Assembly: GCF_000020125.1 (NCBI RefSeq)
Contig: NC_010681.1
Coordinates: forward strand, 3,038,001-3,102,000
Reading direction: 5' to 3'
DNA length: 64,000 bases
Origin: Paraburkholderia phytofirmans PsJN
GTDB taxonomy: Bacteria > Pseudomonadota > Gammaproteobacteria > Burkholderiales > Burkholderiaceae
In this document: piece by piece, positions 1 to 9,150 of the stretch
How positions within the stretch are numbered: the first letter of the stretch is position 1
Layout of the letters: each line of letters opens with the position of its first letter
Position numbers and translations under genes: made by a program
The notes under the pieces: generated by a model
Told to the model about the DNA's origin: nothing
What the model saw: only the letters and a program-made list of their open reading frames with translations
Database searches by the model: none

Positions 1-667
1 GCGCCGACAGCATCGAACCGAGACCGCCCGCTTTCGACGTCGCCCACCACACCAGCGCAATGCACATCACGATCTTGATCGGCGCGGACCAGCTTTCGAG
101 CCAGCGGATCGAATCGGTGCCATGAACTATGAAGTAGATTTGCAGCGCCCAGAACACGAGGAAACACGCGAGCTGCGCGAGCGAGATGTCGAGAAACGGC
201 AGAACCGCGCCATGCAGCGCGTTGCCGGTGAGAATGTTGAGCAGCGTATAGATCGCGCTGCCGCCGAGCCAAGTCTGAATCCCGTACCAGCCGCACGCGA
301 CAATGGCGCGCAGCATTGCCGGTAATTTGGCGCCCTGCGTGCCGAACGAGGAGCGCACCAGCACCGCGTACGGAATGCCGTGCTTCGCGCCCGCGTGGCC
401 GATAAGCAGCATCGGCACCAGCACGATCAGGTTGCCGAGCAGCACGGTCGCGACTGCCTGCCACGGCGACATGCCCTCTTCCGTCAAGCCGGCGGCGAGC
501 ATGTACGACGCGATGTTCATCACCATGCCGACCCACAGCGCTGCGAAGTGATACCACTTCCACGTGCGCTGCGCGACGCCGGTCGGCGCAAGATCGTCGT
601 TGTAAAGACTGCTGCCCTGCACGCCGGCCGCGAACTGCGGGTCGGCGGGTTGCGCTGTCTGCTTCAT
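1..667 (-). CDS. NCS1-family nucleobase/hydantoin:cation symporter (3' end cut by window edge)
   Basis: The N-terminal 222 residues of a nucleobase:cation symporter-1 permease are visible; the C-terminal half lies outside the window. After a short hydrophilic start (MKQTAQPADPQFAAG) come the family's NDDLAPTGVAQRTW segment and TM1 (FAALWVGMVMNIASYMLAAG). The HGIPYAVLVRSSFG segment follows, and then further hydrophobic helices. NCS1 proteins import uracil, thymine, hydantoins, allantoin or cytosine. Its place directly downstream of preT-preA makes uracil/thymine or dihydropyrimidine uptake the likely role. It is the fourth gene of a minus-strand operon. A dihydropyrimidinase gene would be expected beyond the edge, which is inference. 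Confidence 0.88.
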   Translation of the reverse strand, partial: MKQTAQPADPQFAAGVQGSSLYNDDLAPTGVAQRTWKWYHFAALWVGMVMNIASYMLAAGLTEEGMSPWQAVATVLLGNLIVLVPMLLIGHAGAKHGIPYAVLVRSSFGTQGAKLPAMLRAIVACGWYGIQTWLGGSAIYTLLNILTGNALHGAVLPFLDISLAQLACFLVFWALQIYFIVHGTDSIRWLESWSAPIKIVMCIALVWWATSKAGGLGSMLSA

Positions 668-811
668 CTAGAGCTCTCCACTCGATCGTTGAGGCCCGCG
701 CGGCTTCTGTCGGCGCGTCGGGCCTTTTGGGGAATGACAGGTTCAGTACTAGCGCTGCGTTTGTTTCAGGTTGCCTCAGTTTGCTTTAGTTTTCTTCAAC
801 CACGTCCTGTT

Positions 812-2146
812 TCAGGCGGCTTTTGCCGCGTGCGCGTGCGCGTGCTCGGCGGTTTCAGCCGTGTCCGCCGATGCGCTCACGCCTGCGTCCACGCGCGCCG
901 GATTGTTCGGATGCGTGGTCCAGTTCGCGTATTCGCCGTTGTCGACGCGCTCCATCGAGATGCACTGCTCGACCGGACACACGTGCATGCACAGATTGCA
1001 GCCGACACATTCGGAGTCCATCACTTCAAAATGCCGGACGCCATCTTTTTCTTTCATGATGGCCTGGTGAGCCGTGTCTTCGCAGGCGATATGACACAGA
1101 CCGCACTGGATGCACTTGTCCTGGTCGATGCGCGCCTTGATGTCGTATTTCAGGTTCAGGTACTTCCAGTCGGTAACGTTCTGGACGGCGCGGCCGCGAA
1201 TATCGTCGAGTGTCGCGTAGCCTTTTTCGTCCATCCAGTTGGAGAGGCCGTCGGTCAAGTCGGAAACGATACGGAATCCGTAGTGCATCGCCGCGGTGCA
1301 GACCTGCACGCTGCCCGCGCCGAGCACCATGAATTCGGCCGCGTCGCGCCATGTCGTAATCCCGCCGATGCCGGAGATCGGCAGATTCGGCGTTTCCACA
1401 TCGCGCGCGATTTCCGCGACCATATTCAGCGCGATCGGCTTCACGGCCGGGCCGCAATAGCCGCCGTGCGTGCCCTTGCCATCGACCATCGGCAACGGCG
1501 ACATCGCGTCGAGATCGACGGCGACGATCGAGTTGATCGTGTTGATCAGCGACACGCCGTCCGCGCCGCCTTTATAGGCCGCGCGCGAACCCGTTCGAAT
1601 GTCGCTGATGTTCGGCGTGAGTTTGACGAGGCACGGCAGCCTGGTGCCTTCCTTCACCCAGCGCGTGACCATCTCGACATACTCAGGCACCTGCCCGACG
1701 GCCGCGCCCATGCCGCGCTCGCTCATGCCGTGCGGGCAGCCGAAATTCAGTTCGACCGCATCCGCGCCGGTGTCTTCGACGAGCGGCAGAATCCACTTCC
1801 AGTCGCGTTCGTTGCACGGCACCATCAGCGAGACGATCATCGCGCGGTCCGGCCAGTCGCGTTTGACTTGCGTGATCTCCTTCAGGTTGACGTCGAGCGG
1901 GCGGTCCGTGATCAGCTCGATGTTGTTCAGGCCCGCCATGCGCTGGCCGTTCCATTGCACTGCGCCGTAGCGCGAGCTGACGTTCACCACGTGCGGGTCG
2001 AGGCCGAGCGTTTTCCACACCACGCCGCCCCAGCCTGCTTCGAAGGCGCGGTTCACGTTATAGGCTTTGTCGGTCGGCGGCGCGGAGGCGAGCCAGAAAG
2101 GATTCGGCGAAGTGATGCCGGCAATCGTACAGCGCAGATCGGCCAT
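812..2146 (-). CDS. preA: NAD-dependent dihydropyrimidine dehydrogenase, subunit PreA
   Basis: PreA is the catalytic subunit of bacterial dihydropyrimidine dehydrogenase, which reduces uracil/thymine to the 5,6-dihydro form. The 444-residue protein starts MADLRCTIAGITSPNPFWLA, a dihydroorotate-dehydrogenase-like FMN barrel with an ELNFGCPHG motif and GIGGITTWRDA near its end. Two 4Fe-4S clusters follow (CIQCGLCHIAC and CVGCNLCMHVCP). The start at 2146 has an AAGGAG ribosome site 8 bases upstream. The gene is immediately downstream of preT in the same operon. Oddity: the C-terminus carries an Ala/His-rich tail (EHAHAHAAKAA) after the last cluster. Close relatives include dihydroorotate dehydrogenases, but the ferredoxin domain and the preT neighbour make PreA secure. 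Confidence 0.95.
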   Translation of the reverse strand: MADLRCTIAGITSPNPFWLASAPPTDKAYNVNRAFEAGWGGVVWKTLGLDPHVVNVSSRYGAVQWNGQRMAGLNNIELITDRPLDVNLKEITQVKRDWPDRAMIVSLMVPCNERDWKWILPLVEDTGADAVELNFGCPHGMSERGMGAAVGQVPEYVEMVTRWVKEGTRLPCLVKLTPNISDIRTGSRAAYKGGADGVSLINTINSIVAVDLDAMSPLPMVDGKGTHGGYCGPAVKPIALNMVAEIARDVETPNLPISGIGGITTWRDAAEFMVLGAGSVQVCTAAMHYGFRIVSDLTDGLSNWMDEKGYATLDDIRGRAVQNVTDWKYLNLKYDIKARIDQDKCIQCGLCHIACEDTAHQAIMKEKDGVRHFEVMDSECVGCNLCMHVCPVEQCISMERVDNGEYANWTTHPNNPARVDAGVSASADTAETAEHAHAHAAKAA

Positions 2147-2214
2147 GTTCGGCTCCTTGGGGACTGCTGTTTTTTGTCTGGTATGACGCTTCGTCAGGCT
2201 TGGCTCGATTCGCT

Positions 2215-3564
2215 TCAGGCGGCTTTTACCGCTGTGCGAGCGAACTGAGCGTCGATCGCGGCAGCGGCGATCTTGCCGTCCTGCACCGCCTGCACCGTGA
2301 GGTCGATGCCGCCGGTGGCCGCGCAATCGCCGCCGGCCCACACGTTCGCGAGCGACGTCTGGCCATTCGCATCGACCGCGATGCGGCTGCCGTCCAACGT
2401 CAGCAACTCACGCTCGATGCCGACCGCCACCAGCGTTTGACCGATCGCCTTGAGCACCATGTCGGCCTCGACCACGAAGCGCTCCTCTCCACCATCCTTC
2501 GACGTGCGCGCGAATTCGACACCTGTCACCACGCCGCCGTCGCCGATCAGACGCATCGGCGCGGCATGCGTGACGAGCGTGACGCCGCTGGTCTGCGCGA
2601 AGTCGCGTTCGGCCCAGGTCGCGCTCATCGCTTCGACGCCGCGCCGGTACACCATCGTCACCGACGTCGCGCCGAGCTTGCGGCTTTGCACGGCAGCGTC
2701 CACCGCCGTATTGCCGCCGCCGATCACGACCACGCGGCGGCCCACCGGCACCGTGCCGAGATCGCTCGCGCTGCGTACCTGCTCGATGAAGTCCACCGCG
2801 TTCATCACGCCGCCGAGGTCTTCGCCGTCCATCGCGAGCGCCCGCACGCCGGTGAGGCCAATCGCGAGGAACACCGCGTCGTGCTGCTTGCGGAGCGTGT
2901 CGAGGTCGACGTCACGTCCGAGCGACACGCCGTGCTTGATCTCGATGCCGCCGACAGAACACAGCCACTCCACTTCACGCTGCGCAAAGTCGTCGACGGT
3001 TTTATAGGCGGCGATACCGTATTCGTTCAGGCCACCGGCTTTTTCGTGCGCGTCGTAAATCGTCACGTTGTGGCCGGCCAGCGCGAGCCGATGCGCACAG
3101 GCAAGGCCCGCCGGACCCGCGCCGACCACCGCGACGTGCCGTCCGCTTTCTGCCGCGCGTTTGAAGAGCACCTCGCCGCGCGCCATTGCCCAATCCGTGG
3201 CGTGACGTTGCAGCGCGCCGATCGCCACCGGCTTCGCGTCCTGATGGTTCCGCACGCAAGCGCCTTCGCACAGAATCTCCGTCGGGCAGACGCGCGAGCA
3301 CATGCCGCCTAGCGGGTTGGCCGACAGAATATCCACGGCCGAGCCCTTCAGATTGCCGTTGCTGATCTTGCGGATGAAGCTGGGAATGTCGATCTGCGTC
3401 GGGCAAGCGTTCACGCACGGCGCGTCGTAACAGTAGTGGCAGCGGCTCGCCGCCGCGGCTGCGGCACTTGCGTCGAGCAGGGGCGCGATGTCGGAGAACT
3501 CGCACGAGAGCTGCTCGGGCGATAGCCGCTGAGCGGCAATATCGCCGGTTTGCTTGATGGCCAT
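2215..3564 (-). CDS. preT: NAD-dependent dihydropyrimidine dehydrogenase, subunit PreT
   Basis: PreT is the electron-input subunit that passes electrons from NADH through FAD and Fe-S clusters to PreA. The 449-residue protein has the N-terminal cysteine-rich domain shared with glutamate synthase small subunits (CHYCYDAPCVNACPTQID, then CSRVCPTEILCEGAC). The FAD-binding GAGPAGLACAHRLA segment follows, and then the NAD-binding GGGNTAVDAAVQS segment. A C-terminal ANVWAGGDCAATGGIDLTVQ completes the FAD site. Start at 3564 follows an AAGGAA ribosome site; an upstream in-frame start at 3636 lacks one and adds a non-conserved arginine-rich leader. It sits between the amidohydrolase and preA in the pyrimidine-reduction operon. 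Confidence 0.94.
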   Translation of the reverse strand: MAIKQTGDIAAQRLSPEQLSCEFSDIAPLLDASAAAAAASRCHYCYDAPCVNACPTQIDIPSFIRKISNGNLKGSAVDILSANPLGGMCSRVCPTEILCEGACVRNHQDAKPVAIGALQRHATDWAMARGEVLFKRAAESGRHVAVVGAGPAGLACAHRLALAGHNVTIYDAHEKAGGLNEYGIAAYKTVDDFAQREVEWLCSVGGIEIKHGVSLGRDVDLDTLRKQHDAVFLAIGLTGVRALAMDGEDLGGVMNAVDFIEQVRSASDLGTVPVGRRVVVIGGGNTAVDAAVQSRKLGATSVTMVYRRGVEAMSATWAERDFAQTSGVTLVTHAAPMRLIGDGGVVTGVEFARTSKDGGEERFVVEADMVLKAIGQTLVAVGIERELLTLDGSRIAVDANGQTSLANVWAGGDCAATGGIDLTVQAVQDGKIAAAAIDAQFARTAVKAA

Positions 3565-3699
3565 ACTCGTTCCTTCTTCGATGTGAGGACGTAGCCGCTC
3601 CTGCCGGCCACGCTTCGAGCGGCGCCGGGACGGCATGTTTTATGGGCACGACGGTGAAGCGGGTCAAACGTGTCGATACGGACCGCAACCGCTAAAGCG

Positions 3700-4980
3700 T
3701 TATGAAACCGGCTCGCACGCACGCTCCAGCATGGCGTGCAGCAATACATTGGCGCCCGCCTCGATCCATTCGAAGGTGGCGTCCTCGATTTCGTTGTGAC
3801 TGATCCCGTCCACGCACGGCACGAACACCATCGAAGTCGGCGCAACTTGCGACAGATAGCAGGCATCGTGTCCCGCACCGGACACCATGTTGCGATGCGG
3901 ATAACCGAAGCGTTCCGCCGCGGCGCGCACGGACTTCACGCAGGCTTCGTCGAAGGCGACCGGCGCGTAATAAAAAATCTGCTCGAGTTCGGTTTCGAGG
4001 CCGATACCGTTCGCGATGTCGGCCACGCCCTTGCGCAAGGCGGCATCCATTTTCGCGAGCACGGCATCGTCCGGATGACGGAAATCGGCGGTGAAGAACA
4101 CGCGGCCCGGAATCACGTTGCGCGAGTTCGGATAGACCTGCATCATGCCGACCGTCGCGCAGCCGAATGGCGCGTTGTCCAGACCGATACGATTGACCAG
4201 ATCGACCACGCGCGCGGCGCCGAGCAACGCGTCGCGACGGCGCGGCATCGGCGTCGGACCCGCGTGCGCCTCCTGTCCCGTCAGCGTGATTTCGTACCAG
4301 CGCTGACCTTGCGCGTCGGTCACGACGCCAATGGTTTTCTGCTCGGCTTCGAGAATCGGGCCCTGTTCGATATGCAGTTCGAACGCCGCGTGCAGTGGCC
4401 GTCCGCCGCATGGAATATCGCCCGCATAGCCGATGCGTTCGAGTTCCTCGCCGATGGTCTTACCGTCCACGTCCTTGCGCGACAGACCGTAGTCGAGCGT
4501 GAACACGCCGGCGAACACGCCTGACGCCACCATCGCGGGCGCGAAACGCGAGCCTTCCTCATTGGTCCAGATCACCACTTCGACTGGGTGCTCGGTCTCG
4601 ATGCCGTGATCGTTCAGACTCCGAATTACTTCGAGACCGCCGAGGACGCCGTAGATGCCGTCGAAGCGGCCGCCTGTCGGCTGCGAGTCGGCGTGCGAAC
4701 CGGTCATGACCGGCAACGCAGCGGGATTGCGCCCGGCGCGGCGCATGAATACATTGCCCATCTGGTCCACACTGACCGTGCAGCCGGCTTCCTTCGCCCA
4801 ACTGACGATCAGATCGCGTCCCTCCTTATCGAGGTCGGTGAGCGCGAGGCGGCAGACGCCGCCTTTAGGCGTTGCGCCGATCTTCGCCATGGTCATCAGG
4901 CTGTCCCACAGCCGCTTGCCGTCGACCTTGATCGACGTGGTGGGTTCAGCATGCTTCAGCGCTTCGGATACCGCATTCAT
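3700..4980 (-). CDS. Zn-dependent N-carbamoyl-beta-alanine / allantoate-type amidohydrolase (hydantoinase/carbamoylase family, M20)
   Basis: This 426-residue enzyme belongs to the hydantoinase/carbamoylase branch of M20 amidohydrolases. Metal-ligand motifs are visible: TGSHADSQ (His96), GRFDGIYGVLGGLE (Asp107), TNEEGSRF (Glu141/Glu142), FELHIEQGP (His203) and SGAGHDACYLSQ near the C-terminus. In a preTA operon the expected reaction is hydrolysis of N-carbamoyl-beta-alanine (or the beta-aminoisobutyrate analogue) to the beta-amino acid, CO2 and ammonia, the last step of reductive pyrimidine breakdown. Start at 4980 is preceded by AAGGAG. It is the first gene of the operon, so the operator upstream should control the whole set. 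Allantoate or L-carbamoylase activity cannot be excluded from sequence alone. Confidence 0.88.
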   Translation of the reverse strand: MNAVSEALKHAEPTTSIKVDGKRLWDSLMTMAKIGATPKGGVCRLALTDLDKEGRDLIVSWAKEAGCTVSVDQMGNVFMRRAGRNPAALPVMTGSHADSQPTGGRFDGIYGVLGGLEVIRSLNDHGIETEHPVEVVIWTNEEGSRFAPAMVASGVFAGVFTLDYGLSRKDVDGKTIGEELERIGYAGDIPCGGRPLHAAFELHIEQGPILEAEQKTIGVVTDAQGQRWYEITLTGQEAHAGPTPMPRRRDALLGAARVVDLVNRIGLDNAPFGCATVGMMQVYPNSRNVIPGRVFFTADFRHPDDAVLAKMDAALRKGVADIANGIGLETELEQIFYYAPVAFDEACVKSVRAAAERFGYPHRNMVSGAGHDACYLSQVAPTSMVFVPCVDGISHNEIEDATFEWIEAGANVLLHAMLERACEPVS

Positions 4981-5129
4981 TCGTCTCGCTCCTTTCGGTG
5001 AACCGACATGAAACTGGTGCATCGGCGGCGGGTTTTGGGGCGCGCCCGCACGGGGGCGGTGCAGATTCGAAGCCCTCGATGACCTCTCACACAGAGGGCA
5101 AACCCTGGGGCATCGGCCGCCCTTTCAAT

Positions 5130-5147
5130 CCTGTCCAGTTGGACAGG
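5130..5147. promoter_or_regulatory. RutR-like operator palindrome
   Basis: CCTGTCCAGTTGGACAGG is a perfect inverted repeat with 8-bp arms and a 2-bp centre. It lies between the divergent amidohydrolase-preT-preA operon and the TetR gene. Its layout (CCA-NN-TGG core) resembles the known E. coli RutR site TTGACCANNTGGTCAA. The rest of the 341-bp intergenic stretch (4981-5321) shows no gene. Confidence 0.6.
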
Positions 5148-5321
5148 TTGTAGCCGATTAAACTCGCCAAATCAACACCTTTCGTGCGGTGAGAAACATA
5201 GCGAGAAGCGTGCCATTGCACCGCAGCACGCCTTCGACGCGCGAGACGAATGCGCGTGTGGGCAGCGCGCCAAACGACTAGAATGAAGCGCGACGCGGCA
5301 CCCATGCCGCCGAAGGCGAAC

Positions 5322-6032
5322 ATGAGAGACGACGACGTGGCGGCTGACATCACGGAAAACGAGGAAACACGCGCACCTTTGCGGCGGCGCAAGGCGCACA
5401 TTCGCGAGTCGAATGAAGCGCATCTTCTGGCGTGCGCGGAGGCGGTTTTCGCCGAGCGCGGACTCGACGGCACGAGCACCGCGATGATCGCGGAACGCGC
5501 GGGCTTACCAAAAGCCAACGTGCATTACTACTTCCCGACAAAGCTCGCGCTGTATCGACGCGTGCTGGAAGACCTGTTCGAAGACTGGCATCGCGCGGCG
5601 GATACGTTCGAGTGCAGCGACGACCCGGTCGAAGCGATCGGCGGGTACGTGCGCGCGAAAATGGAATTGTCGCGGCGCCGGCCGCTCGGTTCGAAGGTGT
5701 GGGCGAGCGAGATCATTCACGGCGCGGAGCATATGGAGGACATTCTCACGGAGCGGGTGAAGCCGTGGCTCGATAGCCGTGTGAAGGTGATCGACGATTG
5801 GATCGCGCGCGGGCTGCTTGCGCCGGTGAATGCGCAGACGCTGATGTATATGATCTGGGCGACGACACAGCACTATGCCGACTTTGATGCGCAGATTCGC
5901 GCGCTTAAGGGCAAGCGCGCGTTGACGCAAAAGGCGTTCGATGCGACTACGGAGGAAGTGGTGCAGTTGGTGATTCGGGCTTGCGGGGCGGTATCGCCGG
6001 GGAAGGTGGATTTGCCCGAGTGTAACGCGTAG
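5322..6032 (+). CDS. TetR-family regulator, RutR-like
   Basis: This 236-residue TetR repressor has the N-terminal helix-turn-helix (AVFAERGLDGTSTAMIAERA, then GLPKANVHYYFPTKLALY). The ligand domain is of the RutR type (GSKVWASEIIHGAEHM and YMIWATTQHYADFDAQI). RutR-type proteins sense pyrimidines and control pyrimidine catabolism, matching the divergent preTA operon. The start at 5322 is chosen because GAAGG lies 6 bases upstream; in-frame ATGs at 5283 and 5304 would add a non-conserved leader. The operator palindrome lies about 175 bp upstream. Confidence 0.87.
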   Translation: MRDDDVAADITENEETRAPLRRRKAHIRESNEAHLLACAEAVFAERGLDGTSTAMIAERAGLPKANVHYYFPTKLALYRRVLEDLFEDWHRAADTFECSDDPVEAIGGYVRAKMELSRRRPLGSKVWASEIIHGAEHMEDILTERVKPWLDSRVKVIDDWIARGLLAPVNAQTLMYMIWATTQHYADFDAQIRALKGKRALTQKAFDATTEEVVQLVIRACGAVSPGKVDLPECNA

Positions 6033-6045
6033 GTTCGAAGCTAGG

Positions 6046-6240
6046 GTGCTCGAGTTGTTTCAGCAGATCGAATCTTCCGGCGAGAGTGTGATCGTGACAG
6101 ACTGCGGCAAACCCGTGCTCGAAGTGCGGCCCTATCGCGGCATGGAACGCAACGCACTCGAAGTGCTGCGTGGCACGCCTTTGCGTTATGACAATCCCAC
6201 GACGTCCATCACCGAAGACGCGTGGGAGGTCACTCAATGA
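6046..6240 (+). pseudogene. Phd/YefM-type antitoxin remnant
   Basis: About 64 codons read FQQIESSGESVIVTDCGKP and LEVRPYRG, the core of a Phd/prevent-host-death antitoxin, and run to a TGA at 6238-6240. The normal N-terminal strand and start are absent. Reading the same frame upstream gives FEARVLELF, matching the family's FKARCLELF, but this overlaps the end of the TetR gene and has no plausible start; GTG at 6046 has no ribosome site. An ATGA overlap at 6237 would start a toxin, but that frame quickly runs into the antisense of boxA. This looks like a truncated toxin-antitoxin module left at an old junction between two catabolic clusters. Confidence 0.55.
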
Positions 6241-6296
6241 TCACTCCAGGCGAGTTCCATGAGATCTTGCCGACCGCACGACCGGACACCATCCGG

Positions 6297-7538
6297 TCAA
6301 TACGTCTCCAGATGCAGCCTCCCCTCCTTCTTCAACTTCACCCACAGCGCTTCCCAATCCAGCTGATGCCGCTCGCCAATCTCCTTGAGCGCTTGCAGCA
6401 CACCATCCTCCATGCCCTTCAACCCGCACACGTAAATATGCGTGTTGTCGTCCTTGAGCATGTGCGCCACATCGACGGCGCGTTCGCGCATGGCGTCCTG
6501 AACATAACGCTTCGGTTGACCGGGCGTACGCGAAAACGCCAGATTCGTATCGATGAAATCCTTCGGCAGATTCGTAAGCGGCCCGAAGTACGGCAACTCT
6601 TCCTTGGTCCGCGCGCCGAAGAACAACATCAACTTGCCCGTAGCGCCCTTCAGCCGACGCCGGCGGCGATACTCGGTCATCGCGCGCATCGGCGCTGAGC
6701 CCGTGCCGGTGCAGATCATCAGCAGATGCGAGTTCGGATGGTTCGGCATCAGGAACGTGCCGCCGAACGGGCCGATCACCTTGACCACGTCACCCTTCTT
6801 CAGATCGCACAGGTAGTTCGAACACACGCCGTCCAATGAGTCGCCGTGTTGCTGCGAAACACGTTTGACCGTCAGCGAGACGTTGTTGTAACCAGGCCGC
6901 TCGCCATCGCGCGGGCTCGCAATCGAATACTGGCGCGCGTGATGCGCGCGGCCGTCGGCGGCAGTGCCGGGCGGCAGAATGCCGATCGACTGGCCTTCCA
7001 GCACCGGGAACGGCATCGACCCAAAATCCAGCACGATATGATGAATGTCGCTATCGGTCGATCCGTCCGTCAGCCGGTAGTTGCCGACCACCGTCGCGCT
7101 AGTCGGCTCCTTGTGCGTGTAGAGATTCACGTAGGGCTTCGCTGCGGACCACGGCGGCACGACCGAGCCGCGCACGGTATCCACTTCGATGCCGCTCGCC
7201 TCGGCCACCGTATCGCCCGACGCGCCCGCGCCTGGCAATTCGTCCGCGGCGGGCACGGCCATCGTGTTCTGTTCCGGCAGGACGTCCCATGTGAACTGCT
7301 CTTCGATCGGATACGCGTCGGCCTTCAGCACCGTGCGCCAGTTATCGATTGCGCCGGTCGGACACGGCGGCACGCACGCCATGCAGCCGTTGCAGATCTC
7401 CGCCTTGACCACGTAGTTGTTGTCGTCGTGCGTGATCGCATCGACCGGGCAAGTCTCTTCGCACGTATTGCAGCGAATGCAGATTTCCGGATCGATCAGA
7501 TGCTGCCTGAGAACTTCGATCGATACTGGGCCGTTCAT
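6297..7538 (-). CDS. boxA: Benzoyl-CoA 2,3-epoxidase reductase component BoxA
   Basis: BoxA passes electrons from NADPH through FAD and two 4Fe-4S clusters to the oxygenase BoxB. The 413-residue protein has an N-terminal bacterial ferredoxin domain with [12 protein letters not shown] and [13 protein letters not shown] linker leads to a ferredoxin-NADP reductase module: [15 protein letters not shown] (FAD), [16 protein letters not shown] (NADPH pyrophosphate) and a C-terminal LHLETY. Start at 7538 is chosen over the in-frame ATG at 7550 because a GAGGAA ribosome site lies just upstream of 7538. It is last in the minus-strand boxC-boxB-boxA operon. Confidence 0.96.
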   Translation of the reverse strand: MNGPVSIEVLRQHLIDPEICIRCNTCEETCPVDAITHDDNNYVVKAEICNGCMACVPPCPTGAIDNWRTVLKADAYPIEEQFTWDVLPEQNTMAVPAADELPGAGASGDTVAEASGIEVDTVRGSVVPPWSAAKPYVNLYTHKEPTSATVVGNYRLTDGSTDSDIHHIVLDFGSMPFPVLEGQSIGILPPGTAADGRAHHARQYSIASPRDGERPGYNNVSLTVKRVSQQHGDSLDGVCSNYLCDLKKGDVVKVIGPFGGTFLMPNHPNSHLLMICTGTGSAPMRAMTEYRRRRRLKGATGKLMLFFGARTKEELPYFGPLTNLPKDFIDTNLAFSRTPGQPKRYVQDAMRERAVDVAHMLKDDNTHIYVCGLKGMEDGVLQALKEIGERHQLDWEALWVKLKKEGRLHLETY

Positions 7539-7598
7539 GACTTCCTCCATCTTGAGATGCGGCGCAACCGTGCATGGCGCCGTTCGCCGCCCGCGCGC

Positions 7599-9026
7599 TC
7601 AGTTAAAGCGCACGTATTCGAAATCGACCGGCTGACGGTTCACGCCCATTGCGGGCGGCGCGATCCAGTTGGCGAACTTGCCGGCTTCCGTCACGCGTCC
7701 CATCAAAGAAGCGACGTAAGCGCGGTCTTCCGGCGTAGCGAGCCATTTCGCCTCATTGGCAGCCCATTCGCTTTCGCTGACCACACGGCCATCGGGCGAC
7801 ACACGCGTACCCGCGAACGTGCCGATCTGCCGATTGAACGCTTTATGCGGCACAGTCATGCGGAAATCGATGCCCGCCTTGTCCAGCACCTTGTTCCAGC
7901 GCCCCACGCCCGCCACCGAATCCTTGATGTAGTCGTCGCGCAGCACTTCGTTCATCGCGTTGAGCATCGGCACTTCGCGCTCGACCAGCTTGCCGTCCTG
8001 CACGTCGAGCAGCTTGTAGCTCTGACCGTTCAACTGATGATCGTCGTCGCGCTTGTTTTCTTCGTAACGGCCTTTGAGGCCCGAGCTATAGAACGTGGCC
8101 GCGTTGGAAGAATGATCCGCGCCGAACAGGTCGATCGTGACCGAGTAATGGAAGTTCAGATAGCGTTGAATGGTCGGCAGATCGATCACGCCGGCCGCGC
8201 GAAGCTTCGAGACGTCGTCGGTGCCGAGTTCGTTCATCACCTGAGCTGTGCGCTGGATCACGCGAGATACACCCGACTCGCCGACGAACATGTGATGCGC
8301 TTCTTCAGTCAGCATGAACCTCGTGGTACGCGCGAGCGGATCGAAGCCCGACTCGGCGAGCGCCGACAACTGGAACTTGCCGTCGCGATCGGTGAAGTAC
8401 GTGAACATGAAAAACGCGAGCCAGTCCGGCGTTTTCTCGTTGAACGCGCCGAGAATGCGGGGATTGTCGTCGTCGCCTGAACGGCGGCCGAGCAATGCTT
8501 CGGCTTCCTCACGGCCATCGCGGCCGAAGTAACGATGCAGCAGATACACCATCGCCCACAGGTGGCGGCCTTCTTCCACGTTCACCTGGAAGAGGTTGCG
8601 CAAGTCGTACATGGAGGGCGCCGTCAAGCCAAGGTGACGCTGCTGTTCGACCGACGCCGGCTCGGTATCGCCTTGCGTCACGATGATACGGCGCAGATTC
8701 GCGCGATGTTCGCCGGGCACGTCCTGCCAGGCCGCTTCGCCCTTGTGTTCGCCGAAATGAATCTTGCGGTCCTGCTCGCCGGGCGTAAGAAAAATGCCCC
8801 AGCGGTAGTCCGGCATCTTCACGTGATCGAAATGCGCCCAGCCGCCCGCGTCGACGCTTACGGCGGTACGCAGATAAACGTCATAGCCGTGCGAGCCTTC
8901 CGGGCCCATATCGCCCCACCACGCCAGGAAATTCGGCTGCCATTGTTCGAGTGCGCGCTGCAGCGCGCGGTCGTCGGCGAGGTTGACGTTGTTCGGAATC
9001 TTTTCGCTGTAGTTGATCGTTGACAT
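7599..9026 (-). CDS. boxB: Benzoyl-CoA 2,3-epoxidase oxygenase component BoxB
   Basis: BoxB is the diiron epoxidase that converts benzoyl-CoA to 2,3-epoxybenzoyl-CoA with O2 and electrons from BoxA. The 475-residue protein carries the diiron ligand helices VNVEEGRHLWAMVYLLHRYF and RFMLTEEAHHMFVGESG, plus the YLNFHYSVTIDLFGAD segment typical of BoxB. Start at 9026 (MSTINYSEKIPNNVNLADD) has AGGAACC upstream. The gene lies between boxC and boxA; spacing to boxA is 60 bp and to boxC 124 bp. Confidence 0.96.
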   Translation of the reverse strand: MSTINYSEKIPNNVNLADDRALQRALEQWQPNFLAWWGDMGPEGSHGYDVYLRTAVSVDAGGWAHFDHVKMPDYRWGIFLTPGEQDRKIHFGEHKGEAAWQDVPGEHRANLRRIIVTQGDTEPASVEQQRHLGLTAPSMYDLRNLFQVNVEEGRHLWAMVYLLHRYFGRDGREEAEALLGRRSGDDDNPRILGAFNEKTPDWLAFFMFTYFTDRDGKFQLSALAESGFDPLARTTRFMLTEEAHHMFVGESGVSRVIQRTAQVMNELGTDDVSKLRAAGVIDLPTIQRYLNFHYSVTIDLFGADHSSNAATFYSSGLKGRYEENKRDDDHQLNGQSYKLLDVQDGKLVEREVPMLNAMNEVLRDDYIKDSVAGVGRWNKVLDKAGIDFRMTVPHKAFNRQIGTFAGTRVSPDGRVVSESEWAANEAKWLATPEDRAYVASLMGRVTEAGKFANWIAPPAMGVNRQPVDFEYVRFN

Positions 9027-9150
9027 GGTCGGTTCCTGGTTAGGAAACTGCAGTGACGATGAATGGCGCGTATCTGACAAACGGTGGCCTGTTTCGCGCT
9101 CATTGAGCGGACGGCGTTCAGACGCCCATCACGCGCGCATCAAATGCGTA

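Noticed and set aside
380..2248. Long plus-strand open frame (over 600 codons) opposite preA
   Set aside because: It is the antisense of preA, rich in Arg, His and Asp, with no recognisable domain. High GC keeps antisense frames open.
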